Origin: CAZWVI01 sp964637165
GTDB lineage: Bacteria; Planctomycetota; UBA1135
Reading direction: 5' to 3'
Assembly: GCA_964637165.1 (NCBI GenBank)
Contig: CAZWVI010000023.1
Coordinates: 1 to 34,186 of the forward strand
Length of the DNA: 34,186 nucleotides
Position 1 is the stretch's first letter. Each line of letters starts with the position of its first letter. The notes below the pieces were generated by a model. The model searched no databases and was not told where the DNA came from. It was given only the letters and a program-made list of their open reading frames with translations. Positions 1-7,433 of the stretch are shown here, one piece after another. The position numbers and the translations under genes were made by a program.

Positions 1-61
1 CCGGCTTGATTACGCGAATTTGTGTAAATATGACCCAGCCGATTAGGTCAGTGTCATAAAA

Positions 62-93
62 AGCCTCCCCGTGTGCTTTCACACGAGGAGGCT
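62..93 (-). terminator. Rho-independent terminator of the secreted-protein gene
   Basis: On the minus strand a hairpin with arms AGCCTCC/GGAGGCT and CGTGTG/CACACG (one C/A mismatch between the two blocks, 4-nt loop) is followed directly by TTTTT. It lies 18 nt past the stop codon of the minus-strand gene that ends at 112. The stem and T-run are seen directly. Confidence 0.9.
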
Positions 94-111
94 AAATCTA
101 AACAGTCGGGT

Positions 112-1851
112 TTAACCGATTGTCATTGCTAATGCGTTCAACATTGTAGCTGAACCGACATCGGCGCCGTGGAACCAGAGGTTCATTCCGGTCAATCCTG
201 GAGGTACTGGCTGTTGCAATTGTGCATCGCCAACCATATCGGCCATCAATGGAATGACGCTGTATGGAGGTGAAACATAACCAGTTCCGAAAGGGGTACC
301 AATTGGACCACCACCGGCGGCTGACCATACAAAGTAAACAACGCCACCAGGGGTGCAGTTATTGCAGTCAACTACAGCAGTCGCACCAGACACCAAGTTG
401 TTAACGGCAAGTGATGGACCACTTGGGCCACCGCCATTAATTACTAGGTCGTCAATCTGAACACCATCAAGGTATCCACATGGGAAGTTGTCGTTTTGAG
501 CAAACATTAAGTAGAAGTCACCTGTGCAATCTGCACCTGCATTAGACAGGTCGATTCCAGTAACTGCTTGCCAAGCTGAACCGAGTGGGTTCCAGTCTTG
601 ACCAGTGAAGTGCCAATCGGTTCCGTTATCAGAAACCCAAATGCCATCCCAAATATGAGACTCTTCACCGTGGTCGATGATCTGCATGTCAAGAGTAAGA
701 GCAGTTGAACCGCCACCGTTAAGGCCGACAATCAGCGCATTCCAAACATCGTGGTAGTTGGTACTGATTGGGTCGAGACCCATCTCCAATGACTGTGTAC
801 CACTGAATGCAGCGAGACCAGAAGCACCTTGCTGACCAACATTACACCATGCTTCTGGGTCATTTGTACCCTGAAGACCATGGTTAGTTGCCATGTGCCC
901 AGGAACTACTCCACCAAGTGAGTCAAAGTTCTCGGTGTAACCACCGGCAGGAACAAATGCGGTTGGCAAGTTTGCCCAAGCTGGAGGAGGTGTTCCAACA
1001 GTATCGTAAACGTAAATGCTATCTGGAGCCTCTTGGGTCAGAGTAGCCATTACCATTCCACCTGCACCAGCGTTTCCACGTGCATCGAAGTAAACATCAA
1101 CGCCACCTTGTGCACCACCAGAACCGATGAATGAACGACCAGTGCTCATACCAGTTGCAGGGTCTAACTCAGTTCCACCAGCACCAGTGTCTGATGACCA
1201 AATAGTTCCCATTGAGCTATCCCAACCGAAACCATAGGCCGAAACCATAGTGTTAGAGAATGTGTTAATCACCGTACCAGTCGCCATATCAAATTCTGAA
1301 ATGTCGCCGGTGAATGACTTGGTGAAGTAGTTACCAGATCCAGGATCTTGGCAAAGCGCGCGAACCGTTCCTGACACGTTTGACCAAACTGTGTTTGAGT
1401 AAGTCAAGGCACCAGTTGTGGCATCGTAGGACATCACTTCAACGTAACCATTGTCGTTGCCAACGTACAACATATTGTTGACCTCGTCAGCTTCCATGTC
1501 ACGTCCACCCCAACCAGCAAGGTTTGATGAACTCACATTTTGGGGGTAAGAAGTAATGTAAACACCGTTCATGTCGTACTGGTGAATCATGTAGTTATCA
1601 CCAACAGATGTGTGTCCACGGCCAGTCACCCAAAGGTGACCCCAGGCCTCTTCAACACCAAGACAACGGTTATCGTATGGGGCTGATTCTACATCGTAAG
1701 GACCGGCAACTAGTGCACCGAGGCCACGCGCGGAACCACCACCGAGGGGGGAAATCATGCCACTAGGATCGACTTCATTTTCTTGAGCAGTTACGCCAAC
1801 AGAAAGAGATGCCACAGCCAGTAAGCAAACTAAACTATTCAATTTGTTCAT
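112..1851 (-). CDS. Secreted beta-propeller-like protein with planctomycete-type C-terminal domain
   Basis: About 579 aa. The N-terminus (MNKLNSLVCLLAVASLSVG, then a TAQ/E cleavage site) is a clear Sec signal peptide. I chose ATG at 1851; an in-frame TTG at 1860 adds three residues. Residues about 40-300 contain repeated short strands with Trp, Gly and Asp turns (AWGHLWVTGRG, NMLYVGNDNGYVEV, GTIWSSDTGAGG), as in a beta-propeller. Residues about 305-470 resemble a jelly-roll/MAM-like module (FDSLGG..., then LDGVQIDDLVI). The last ~100 residues (LAVNNLVSGATAVVDC ... VVYFVWSAAGGGP ... NALAMTIG) match a C-terminal domain I recognise from many exported Planctomycetota proteins. The sequence is rich in Gly, Asn and Asp with few Lys, as expected for an extracellular protein. 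No Shine-Dalgarno precedes the start. Function unknown; it may be a cell-surface or released protein. Confidence 0.8.
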   Translation of the reverse strand: MNKLNSLVCLLAVASLSVGVTAQENEVDPSGMISPLGGGSARGLGALVAGPYDVESAPYDNRCLGVEEAWGHLWVTGRGHTSVGDNYMIHQYDMNGVYITSYPQNVSSSNLAGWGGRDMEADEVNNMLYVGNDNGYVEVMSYDATTGALTYSNTVWSNVSGTVRALCQDPGSGNYFTKSFTGDISEFDMATGTVINTFSNTMVSAYGFGWDSSMGTIWSSDTGAGGTELDPATGMSTGRSFIGSGGAQGGVDVYFDARGNAGAGGMVMATLTQEAPDSIYVYDTVGTPPPAWANLPTAFVPAGGYTENFDSLGGVVPGHMATNHGLQGTNDPEAWCNVGQQGASGLAAFSGTQSLEMGLDPISTNYHDVWNALIVGLNGGGSTALTLDMQIIDHGEESHIWDGIWVSDNGTDWHFTGQDWNPLGSAWQAVTGIDLSNAGADCTGDFYLMFAQNDNFPCGYLDGVQIDDLVINGGGPSGPSLAVNNLVSGATAVVDCNNCTPGGVVYFVWSAAGGGPIGTPFGTGYVSPPYSVIPLMADMVGDAQLQQPVPPGLTGMNLWFHGADVGSATMLNALAMTIG

Positions 1852-1860
1852 TTTTCGCAA

Positions 1861-2086
1861 TTAAGTAAGGTATTTGGGAGAAGGTTGAGGAACCACGGGG
1901 TAAACCGCTTCAACCAGGGATTTCCTTAAATCTAACCTATCTCAGGAAAGAAAATCAAAAAAAACAGCATAAATAATGCAACTTACTATAACTTCCAAAT
2001 GGCCCAAAAACACCCCTAATTCCCTTATTGGAATAAGCTTAGGTAGGAAATTTCATTTTACTAGGCCGCGCGATTACACTATAAAA
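1861..2086. other. Divergent intergenic region upstream of mqnC
   Basis: 226 bp separate the start of the secreted-protein gene from the preferred mqnC start. It holds an A-rich stretch (1946-1964), a 6-bp inverted repeat GGTTGA/TCAACC (about 1883-1915) and the mqnC -10-like hexamer. An in-frame ATG at 1976 would extend mqnC by 37 residues, but those residues do not look like the family. No RNA gene was recognised. Confidence 0.5.
2075..2080 (+). promoter_or_regulatory. Candidate -10 box of mqnC, leaderless geometry
   Basis: TACACT fits the TANNNT -10 form and lies exactly 6 nt before ATG at 2087. Transcription would then start at or near the A of the start codon. There is no Shine-Dalgarno sequence. 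The same spacing occurs before mqnE. No convincing -35 was found. Confidence 0.5.
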
Positions 2087-3199
2087 ATGGAGTTACCGAG
2101 CATCCTCGACAATCTGAGCGACGGCCAACGCATTTCTGCGCAGGAGGCAATCCGCCTACATCGACACGCGGATATGGCCACTTTGGGACTGCTGGCCGAC
2201 CAGGCGCGCCAACGTAAACACCCCAACAACACGGTCACTTACATCATTGACCGCAACCTGAACCCGACCAACGTTTGCGTTACCGATTGCAGTTTTTGCT
2301 CTTTTTATGCAAAGCCCAAAGACCTTGAAAAAAGTTATGTATTAGACCGCGAAACTATTTATCAAAAAGTCCAAGAAACGGTCGATGTTGGCGGCGTGCA
2401 AATTCTTATGCAGGGAGGGCATCACCCTAAATTAAATGTTGAGTGGTTTTGCGATTTGTTTCGCGACCTCAAACAACGCTGGCCGGATTTGCACTTACAT
2501 GCAATGTCTCCACCAGAAATTGTGCACCTATCGCATGTATCAAAAATCACCACGCTTGAAGTTTTGAGGCAAATGCAAAGCGCCGGCATGGATTCAATGC
2601 CCGGCGGTGGCGCCGAAATACTTGTCGAATCAGTACGCAAAATAATTGCACCACGAAAAGCAACTACTGATGAATGGTTACGCGTTATGGAAGAAGCGCA
2701 TTCACTTGGCATGCGCACCACCGCCACCATGATGTTTGGTCATGTTGAAAGTGTTGAAGATCGCATCGAGCATATGCAACGACTGCGCGATGTCCAAGAT
2801 CGCACCGGTGGATTTACCGCATTCATTGACTGGACCTTCCAGCCCGGCGGCAATCCACTTGGCGATCAACTGTTGGCCAGTGGTTGGAAGAAGGCCACCC
2901 ACGCCGAATACTTTCGCACCACTGCAGTCGCGCGCTTATTCCTCGACAACTTCGATAACATCCAAGCAAGTTTCGTAACTCAAGGTGCCGACGCCGCAGC
3001 ACTAGCTCTACGCATGGGCTGCAACGACTTCGGGTCAGCAATGCTTGAAGAAAATGTAGTGTCGGCGGCCGGATGTTTTGAACTTGTGGAAGTAAAACAA
3101 ATCGAGGCAGCTATTAAAGCGGCCGGCTTTATCCCCCGCCAACGCAATCAGGGATATCAAATAATTGATGCTAGAGCTGAAGCTACTCTTGCCGGTTAG
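2087..3199 (+). CDS. mqnC: Cyclic dehypoxanthinyl futalosine synthase (MqnC), radical SAM
   Basis: 370 aa from ATG 2087. MqnC catalyses radical cyclisation of dehypoxanthinyl futalosine in the futalosine route to menaquinone. The radical-SAM motif CVTDCSFC (C64, C68, C71) binds the [4Fe-4S] cluster. Family blocks follow in order: ILMQGGHHP, SPPEI, GMDSMPGGGAEIL, TTDEW, RTTATMMFGHVE and GGFTAFIDWTFQPGGNPL. The histidines of QGGHHP and the FIDWTFQP stretch separate it from MqnE, whose equivalent is YIPLAFHPANT. The family is usually 360-380 aa, so ATG 2087 is preferred over 1976. It stands apart from mqnE-mqnA at 21858, and its 3' end overlaps the convergent ClC gene by 17 bp. Menaquinone would feed the nitrate reductase encoded downstream. 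Confidence 0.95.
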   Translation: MELPSILDNLSDGQRISAQEAIRLHRHADMATLGLLADQARQRKHPNNTVTYIIDRNLNPTNVCVTDCSFCSFYAKPKDLEKSYVLDRETIYQKVQETVDVGGVQILMQGGHHPKLNVEWFCDLFRDLKQRWPDLHLHAMSPPEIVHLSHVSKITTLEVLRQMQSAGMDSMPGGGAEILVESVRKIIAPRKATTDEWLRVMEEAHSLGMRTTATMMFGHVESVEDRIEHMQRLRDVQDRTGGFTAFIDWTFQPGGNPLGDQLLASGWKKATHAEYFRTTAVARLFLDNFDNIQASFVTQGADAAALALRMGCNDFGSAMLEENVVSAAGCFELVEVKQIEAAIKAAGFIPRQRNQGYQIIDARAEATLAG

Positions 3200-4910
3200 C
3201 AGTTTGCACGATTAGCTCTGAGCGATAACGGTCAAATAGGGTGGACTTTGACACGGTGCCCACGTAGGCGCCTTGCTTATCAACTACTGGTAGCACCCAA
3301 GAATTTGACTGTTCAAACAAATCGGTGGCGCGACTTAAAGTATCATCGCTAAACAAACTCGGAAGTTCACTATCCATAACCGTATCAACTGGAGTCACTC
3401 GGCGTAGAGTGTCATCAAAAATGAATGCGCGCAAGTCTGACAAATCTAACATTCCCAAAAGTTGATTGGTTTCAGGCGCGACTACTGCGAAATGATTTCG
3501 ATGAGTACCTGGCAATAACTTAGCTAGATCATCTAAGGTGCGGCCACTTTCAATTGACACGGACTCTTCATCTAACATCTCGCCTACGAATAAATCGGAA
3601 AGAATACGGACATCAGTTCCAGGCCGTAACAGTTTGCCACTCTCAGCTAAATCCCAAGTATAGAAAGAATGGCGAAGTAAACTTTTTGAAACCATCGCAC
3701 TATGTACGGCCACCAACATTAATGGCAAGGAATGATCCCACCCTCCAGTAGTTTCTAAAGCCAAAAAGATTCCGGTAAACGGTGCTTGCATAGCGCCAGC
3801 AACTAGTCCGGCCATCGCGACTAAGGCAAAGAAACCTGGTTCAGCCAATCCAGCATTTGGCATTATTGCCTGTAAGAGGTGGCCAAATCCAAAACCGAGC
3901 AATGCGCCAAGAACTAGCGATGGTGCAAAAATACCGCCTGGCGCGTTACTACCCAAAGTCAGAACCGTCGCCAAAAATTTTGCCGCCAACAAGGCCACTA
4001 ATAATGGGAGAGCAGTTTGCAATGACCCATCGATTATTGAGTTAACTAATCCATAGCCTTCGCCAGCCGCTTGCGGCTGCCACCACGCAATACACCCGAC
4101 CAACAATCCAGCGGCGGCCGCCATCATGCCAGTACGCCCCAAAAAATCACCTTGCTTTAAACGTCGCGCGGCACTTTCGAAACAAAAGATTGAGCGCACC
4201 AACGCTACAGACAACAATCCGGTCAAGCCACCTAAAACAATACAAGCAAACAAGTCGGGCAAACCCCAACTAAGTTCAACGGCTTGAAATGCGCCCTCGG
4301 CCCCCATCACACTGCGGCCCGCTTCAGTGGCCACCGCAGCTGCAACCACCACTGGAATTAATGCACCTATGGTCCATTCGGCGAGCACCACTTCCATGGC
4401 AAAAATAACGCCCGTTAATGGTGCGTTAAAAATCGCGCCGATGCCGCCGGCAACGCCACAGGCCAACAATAAAACTCGTTGGCGTTCGGCCAACTTCATA
4501 CCACGCGCAATACTGCTCCCAACAGCAGCCGAACTAAAAACAATCGGCCCCTCCAAACCCGCCGACCCACCGCCGGCAACGGTCATTAAGGAACCGAGTA
4601 AGCGACTTAGCATCGAACGCAAGCGCATCGATCCACCGCCGCGGCTAACCGCCTCCAAAACTGCAGGGACCCCATGTCCGCCAGGTTCACGAAACACTTG
4701 GCGCACTATCCAAACTCCCAATAAGGCACCTATCGCCGGCAAGAACAGGCCAATGACACTTTCACGCCAAACCGCCAATTGATCGAATAGAAAATGCACA
4801 CCAGTCCGCAAAGCAACCGCCGACACCGAGGCCGCCACCCCTACTATCGCCGCAATCACCACCATTAGCCAAAGTTGCCCGGCATCTGACCGTGAACGAA
4901 ATTTACTCAT
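3183..4910 (-). CDS. ClC-family chloride channel/transporter with C-terminal CBS domains
   Basis: 575 aa. ATG 4910 overlaps the TGA of the upstream gene as ATGA, so it is preferred to an ATG two codons earlier. The membrane part (about residues 12-430) has about ten or more hydrophobic segments and the three ClC anion-path motifs in degenerate form: PGGHGVP (about 76-82) for GSGIP, AGLEGP (117-122) with the gating glutamate E120, and NAPGGIFAP for GxFxP. The cytosolic tail (about 435-575) holds two CBS units: a first around VGEMLDEESVSIES ... LLGMLDLSDLRAFI and a second around DTVMDSELPSLFSDD ... YVGTVSKSTLFDRY. CBS pairs usually bind adenine nucleotides and gate such channels. Whether it is a channel or a Cl-/H+ antiporter cannot be decided here. 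It is coupled to a HTH-EIIA gene, a candidate regulator. Confidence 0.93.
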   Translation of the reverse strand: MSKFRSRSDAGQLWLMVVIAAIVGVAASVSAVALRTGVHFLFDQLAVWRESVIGLFLPAIGALLGVWIVRQVFREPGGHGVPAVLEAVSRGGGSMRLRSMLSRLLGSLMTVAGGGSAGLEGPIVFSSAAVGSSIARGMKLAERQRVLLLACGVAGGIGAIFNAPLTGVIFAMEVVLAEWTIGALIPVVVAAAVATEAGRSVMGAEGAFQAVELSWGLPDLFACIVLGGLTGLLSVALVRSIFCFESAARRLKQGDFLGRTGMMAAAAGLLVGCIAWWQPQAAGEGYGLVNSIIDGSLQTALPLLVALLAAKFLATVLTLGSNAPGGIFAPSLVLGALLGFGFGHLLQAIMPNAGLAEPGFFALVAMAGLVAGAMQAPFTGIFLALETTGGWDHSLPLMLVAVHSAMVSKSLLRHSFYTWDLAESGKLLRPGTDVRILSDLFVGEMLDEESVSIESGRTLDDLAKLLPGTHRNHFAVVAPETNQLLGMLDLSDLRAFIFDDTLRRVTPVDTVMDSELPSLFSDDTLSRATDLFEQSNSWVLPVVDKQGAYVGTVSKSTLFDRYRSELIVQTANRQE

Positions 4911-5584
4911 GCACAATCTGGTTCCAACAAGGCAACCATTTCCAGCAACTGTTCAGGGTCCGCGTCAAGCTTCAAGGATTTGATGAAGTTTTCATCGCGC
5001 AACAAAAAGGATATCCGTGACAGAATCCTCAAATGGCTTTGCGGATCCGGGTTGAGTAATAAAAACACCGCGCCAACTTCCTGGCCATCAATCGCTGACC
5101 AATCGACTGGCTTATTTAATAAAGCTAACAACACTGTTGGTTCACTCGCAAAGTTCCGACTTGGGGTGCGCGGGTGCGGCAAGGCAATTCCATGCCCAAG
5201 CCCAGTTGAGCTTAAAGCTTCACGCGCTTGCAGTTGTTCATGCAATTGAATGCGCGTTGGTTCATCAGAAATTGGAGCCAATTCAACCATCGCTCGCAAT
5301 ACTTGCTCAGACGTTTCACCTTCAAAAAAAGGAAATACTCCGCCAAGTCGAAGTGCAGTAGTCAAGGGACGTTCACTTGACTCGACCGCCAACGGCCAAC
5401 ACGGCCGGCTTTCTTCGCGTAAGCGCAAGCCTTGCCGCTTCGCCCAGGCGCGCAATTCCTTTTCCTCAAATTCAATCTCGCCACTTGCCGAACGCATACC
5501 GAGAACCCCCTGCCGCGACCAACGTCGCAGAGTTTCCGGAGATACGCCCAATCGCGCCGCCGCCTGGGGGAGGTTAAGAATCAT
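4907..5584 (-). CDS. MerR/excisionase-type HTH fused to PTS EIIA (PtsN-like) domain
   Basis: 225 aa. Residues 1-50 form a MerR/excisionase-like helix-turn-helix (LPQAAARLGVSPETLRRWSRQG, then a GEIEFEEKELRAW wing). Residues about 70-222 are a PTS EIIA type-2 (fructose/Ntr) domain with the phosphoryl-acceptor motif GHGIALPHPR (H137). Further family landmarks are VFLLLNPDPQSHLRIL and LRDENFI. No EIIB, EIIC or sugar enzyme is nearby, so a regulatory role like PtsN is more likely than transport. I recall a similar HTH-IIA architecture in Chlamydia. The gene precedes and overlaps the ClC gene (ATGA). The start ATG 5584 lies only 11 bp from the divergent TTG start at 5596, and a TACAAT hexamer sits 10 nt upstream. 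In E. coli PtsN controls K+ transport, so an ion-homeostasis role is plausible but inferred. Confidence 0.88.
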   Translation of the reverse strand: MILNLPQAAARLGVSPETLRRWSRQGVLGMRSASGEIEFEEKELRAWAKRQGLRLREESRPCWPLAVESSERPLTTALRLGGVFPFFEGETSEQVLRAMVELAPISDEPTRIQLHEQLQAREALSSTGLGHGIALPHPRTPSRNFASEPTVLLALLNKPVDWSAIDGQEVGAVFLLLNPDPQSHLRILSRISFLLRDENFIKSLKLDADPEQLLEMVALLEPDCA

Positions 5585-5594
5585 CTTGCCGGTG

Positions 5595-5600
5595 ATTGTA
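5595..5600 (-). promoter_or_regulatory. Candidate -10 box of the HTH-EIIA/ClC operon
   Basis: TACAAT on the minus strand (five of six consensus positions) ends 10 nt before ATG 5584, implying a leader of only a few nucleotides. It overlaps the TTG start of the divergent gene, so the two transcription units share their control region. Confidence 0.4.
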
Positions 5601-5991
5601 TTCTGTTCCTACCTTGCGGAGCACCCTTCTCTCCATCCTTTACTTGTGGTTGGCCGCCAACTTGTGGCTAGCCCTCACCCATGGTGCGCCAATTGTGCTG
5701 GCCGCCGATGATCAGCCATGGGGCTCCGAACTACAACAAGAGTCGCGCACCATTCCAGATGGCTTAACTCAACTGGCAGCCGACAATTTGGTGCTTCATT
5801 TTGTCTCGCGCCGAGCCAGTTCTTTAGCACCGAAAATTATTTTCTCAGCTTACCCGGCTACCGTTTTGGAACTTCCCCGCCAAGGCCGCAATCAAGAGCA
5901 ACTTATTGCCGCCGCGCAAAAACTTCACGCCAGCCACGCACTATGGCTTAATCGTGAAGATGGCTGGCAACTATTGGAGCTTGAACGATGA
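5596..5991 (+). CDS. Small exported or membrane-anchored protein of unknown function
   Basis: 131 aa. No ATG is available in frame, so TTG 5596 is the likely start. Residues about 8-36 are hydrophobic (STLLSILYLWLAANLWLAL, then GAPIVLAADD), which looks like a signal peptide ending near LAA. The remaining ~95 residues are soluble and resemble a small alpha/beta domain (LVLHFVSRRASS ... HASHALWLNREDGWQLLELER). I do not recognise a family. The stop overlaps the next gene as ATGA, so the two are translationally coupled and the product may be a partner of the GT-C-like protein. Divergent from the HTH-EIIA gene. Confidence 0.7.
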   Translation: MYSVPTLRSTLLSILYLWLAANLWLALTHGAPIVLAADDQPWGSELQQESRTIPDGLTQLAADNLVLHFVSRRASSLAPKIIFSAYPATVLELPRQGRNQEQLIAAAQKLHASHALWLNREDGWQLLELER

Positions 5992-7355
5992 TTTCCATTT
6001 TGGCCACTCTCGGCACTATCACACTAGTGGTATTCGCCGGACACGCCTTACTGCGACGCTTACGATTTACCTGTTCGTCCGGGCCAGCTTGGTTTGGCTG
6101 GGCCTTTTTAGTTGGTAGTTGTTGTTTAGCGACCATGGCGGCGATTCTTTCACCGCTAGCACTTGCCCATCCATGGGCATTGGCAATCGGCCTAGCATTA
6201 CTTGGTGCCTCCCTAAGTAAACCGCCAACTTCAGAAGTTAACGGCGGCTGGATTGACTTTGCTCCAGTGTTAGTAATCGGCGCGGCAATTACCTGGCAAG
6301 CATTTGCCACACCAACTTGGAACCCCGATGCACTACTTCGCTGGGGCATGCACGCCAAATGGTTGGCGCATGATTTTTCTTTAACCCCAGCACTAAGCAG
6401 TCAAAGTAACTGGGCCTTCAGCCATCCAAGTTATCCACCGCTACTTCCATCACTTGGCGGGCTTGCAATTGGACTTGGTGGCGATGCGCAAAACTGCTTA
6501 CGCTTACTAAGCCCAACTTTCTTTATCGCCCTCATCGGCATTGTGACGGGCTTTTGCACTAAACATTGCGGACGACGAACCGGCAACTTATTAGCACTGT
6601 GCCTGGCACTCACTCCGTGCTTAAGTTGGATGACGCGCGCCGGAAATTTAAGCGGTATTGAAAGTGTTGGCCTCGGCGCCGCCGCCTTTCTTGCAGACTT
6701 ACCACTCGCTTTGGCACTAACGAGTGCGGCCATACTAATCCTTGAGGCCGGCCTTGATCGCCGCCAACGAACCCAAGAATGGTGCCTCGCAATCGCCTGC
6801 ATTGCCGCTGTTTTATCTAAGCAAGAAGGGCTTCCATCAATCTTGGCAATGTTAATTCTTGCGGCCATAATCCTTCCGCAAAAACGTTGGTTGATGCGCC
6901 CAGCTTTATTGGCACTATCATCATTTGGCGTGTGGCGCTTAATAACCTGGAACGTGGTCCACGCTGATGGCGAACACTACCTTTCAAGTGGTGGCCTCCA
7001 AGCAATTTCAGATGGACTCATGCGCGCACCGCTAATCATGGAGCGCATCACTAGCGAAATGTCCGACCCCACTCGCTGGGGTGCTTTATGGCCGGCGGCA
7101 ACAATCCTCGTCGCCTGCACTGGTATTGGTTTTTACTTTAAGCGCGAACAAAACTGGCGACCAGCCATTGCTTGCCTCGCTTGGTTAGAAGCGGGAATCT
7201 TAATTGCTATTCTTGGTTTTCTGTCAAGCGGTTGGAAAGATGGCAACATAAGCCTGCTAATGGATGTAAGCATAAGTCGCTTATTGGTGCACTTTGCGCC
7301 TTGTGCAATATTGGCACTGGCTTGCGCCTTGCACGCAAGTAGCAAAAAAGGATAG
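5988..7355 (+). CDS. Polytopic membrane protein, GT-C glycosyltransferase-like
   Basis: 455 aa with about ten or more predicted membrane helices. The first extracytoplasmic loop carries WNPDALLRWGMHAKWL, with D114 in the position of the catalytic Asp of GT-C polyprenyl-phosphate-sugar transferases. It is followed by SHPSYPPLLPSL and later ADLPLALALT, patterns typical of bacterial GT39/ArnT-like membrane enzymes. Such proteins move a sugar from a lipid carrier to lipid, glycan or protein outside the membrane. Substrate unknown. It is coupled to the preceding small exported protein (ATGA at 5988). A second GT-C-like protein at 32088 has no clear similarity beyond the fold signature. Confidence 0.7.
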   Translation: MISILATLGTITLVVFAGHALLRRLRFTCSSGPAWFGWAFLVGSCCLATMAAILSPLALAHPWALAIGLALLGASLSKPPTSEVNGGWIDFAPVLVIGAAITWQAFATPTWNPDALLRWGMHAKWLAHDFSLTPALSSQSNWAFSHPSYPPLLPSLGGLAIGLGGDAQNCLRLLSPTFFIALIGIVTGFCTKHCGRRTGNLLALCLALTPCLSWMTRAGNLSGIESVGLGAAAFLADLPLALALTSAAILILEAGLDRRQRTQEWCLAIACIAAVLSKQEGLPSILAMLILAAIILPQKRWLMRPALLALSSFGVWRLITWNVVHADGEHYLSSGGLQAISDGLMRAPLIMERITSEMSDPTRWGALWPAATILVACTGIGFYFKREQNWRPAIACLAWLEAGILIAILGFLSSGWKDGNISLLMDVSISRLLVHFAPCAILALACALHASSKKG

Positions 7356-7415
7356 CTGCCACAACACCGCCACCACACGGTTGCCAACTTACGCCAGCTT
7401 GTTACGACAACTATC
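7351..7415. terminator. Weak imperfect hairpin between convergent genes
   Basis: GGATAG at the end of the GT-C gene pairs with CTATCC at 7410-7415, with partial complementarity continuing inward and a long loop. There is no T-run on either strand. It is the only candidate end structure between the convergent GT-C gene and the nar operon. Confidence 0.25.
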
Positions 7416-7433
7416 CTAAGAATTCACTATCAA

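Noticed and set aside
31..37. TGACCCA near the left edge, and TGGGTCA at 23980-23986 and 28718-28724
   Set aside because: Single copies are expected by chance in 34 kb (about four), and two of them lie inside genes; only the 21745-21834 cluster is dense.
1883..1915. GGTTGA/TCAACC inverted repeat upstream of the secreted-protein gene
   Set aside because: Six-base arms with a long loop; too weak to call a riboswitch or operator.
1976..2086. N-terminal extension of mqnC from ATG 1976
   Set aside because: The added 37 residues do not resemble MqnC, and the family length fits ATG 2087.
4327..4782. 151-aa open frame antisense to the ClC gene
   Set aside because: Low-complexity Pro/Thr/Ala composition produced by the opposite strand of a clear gene.
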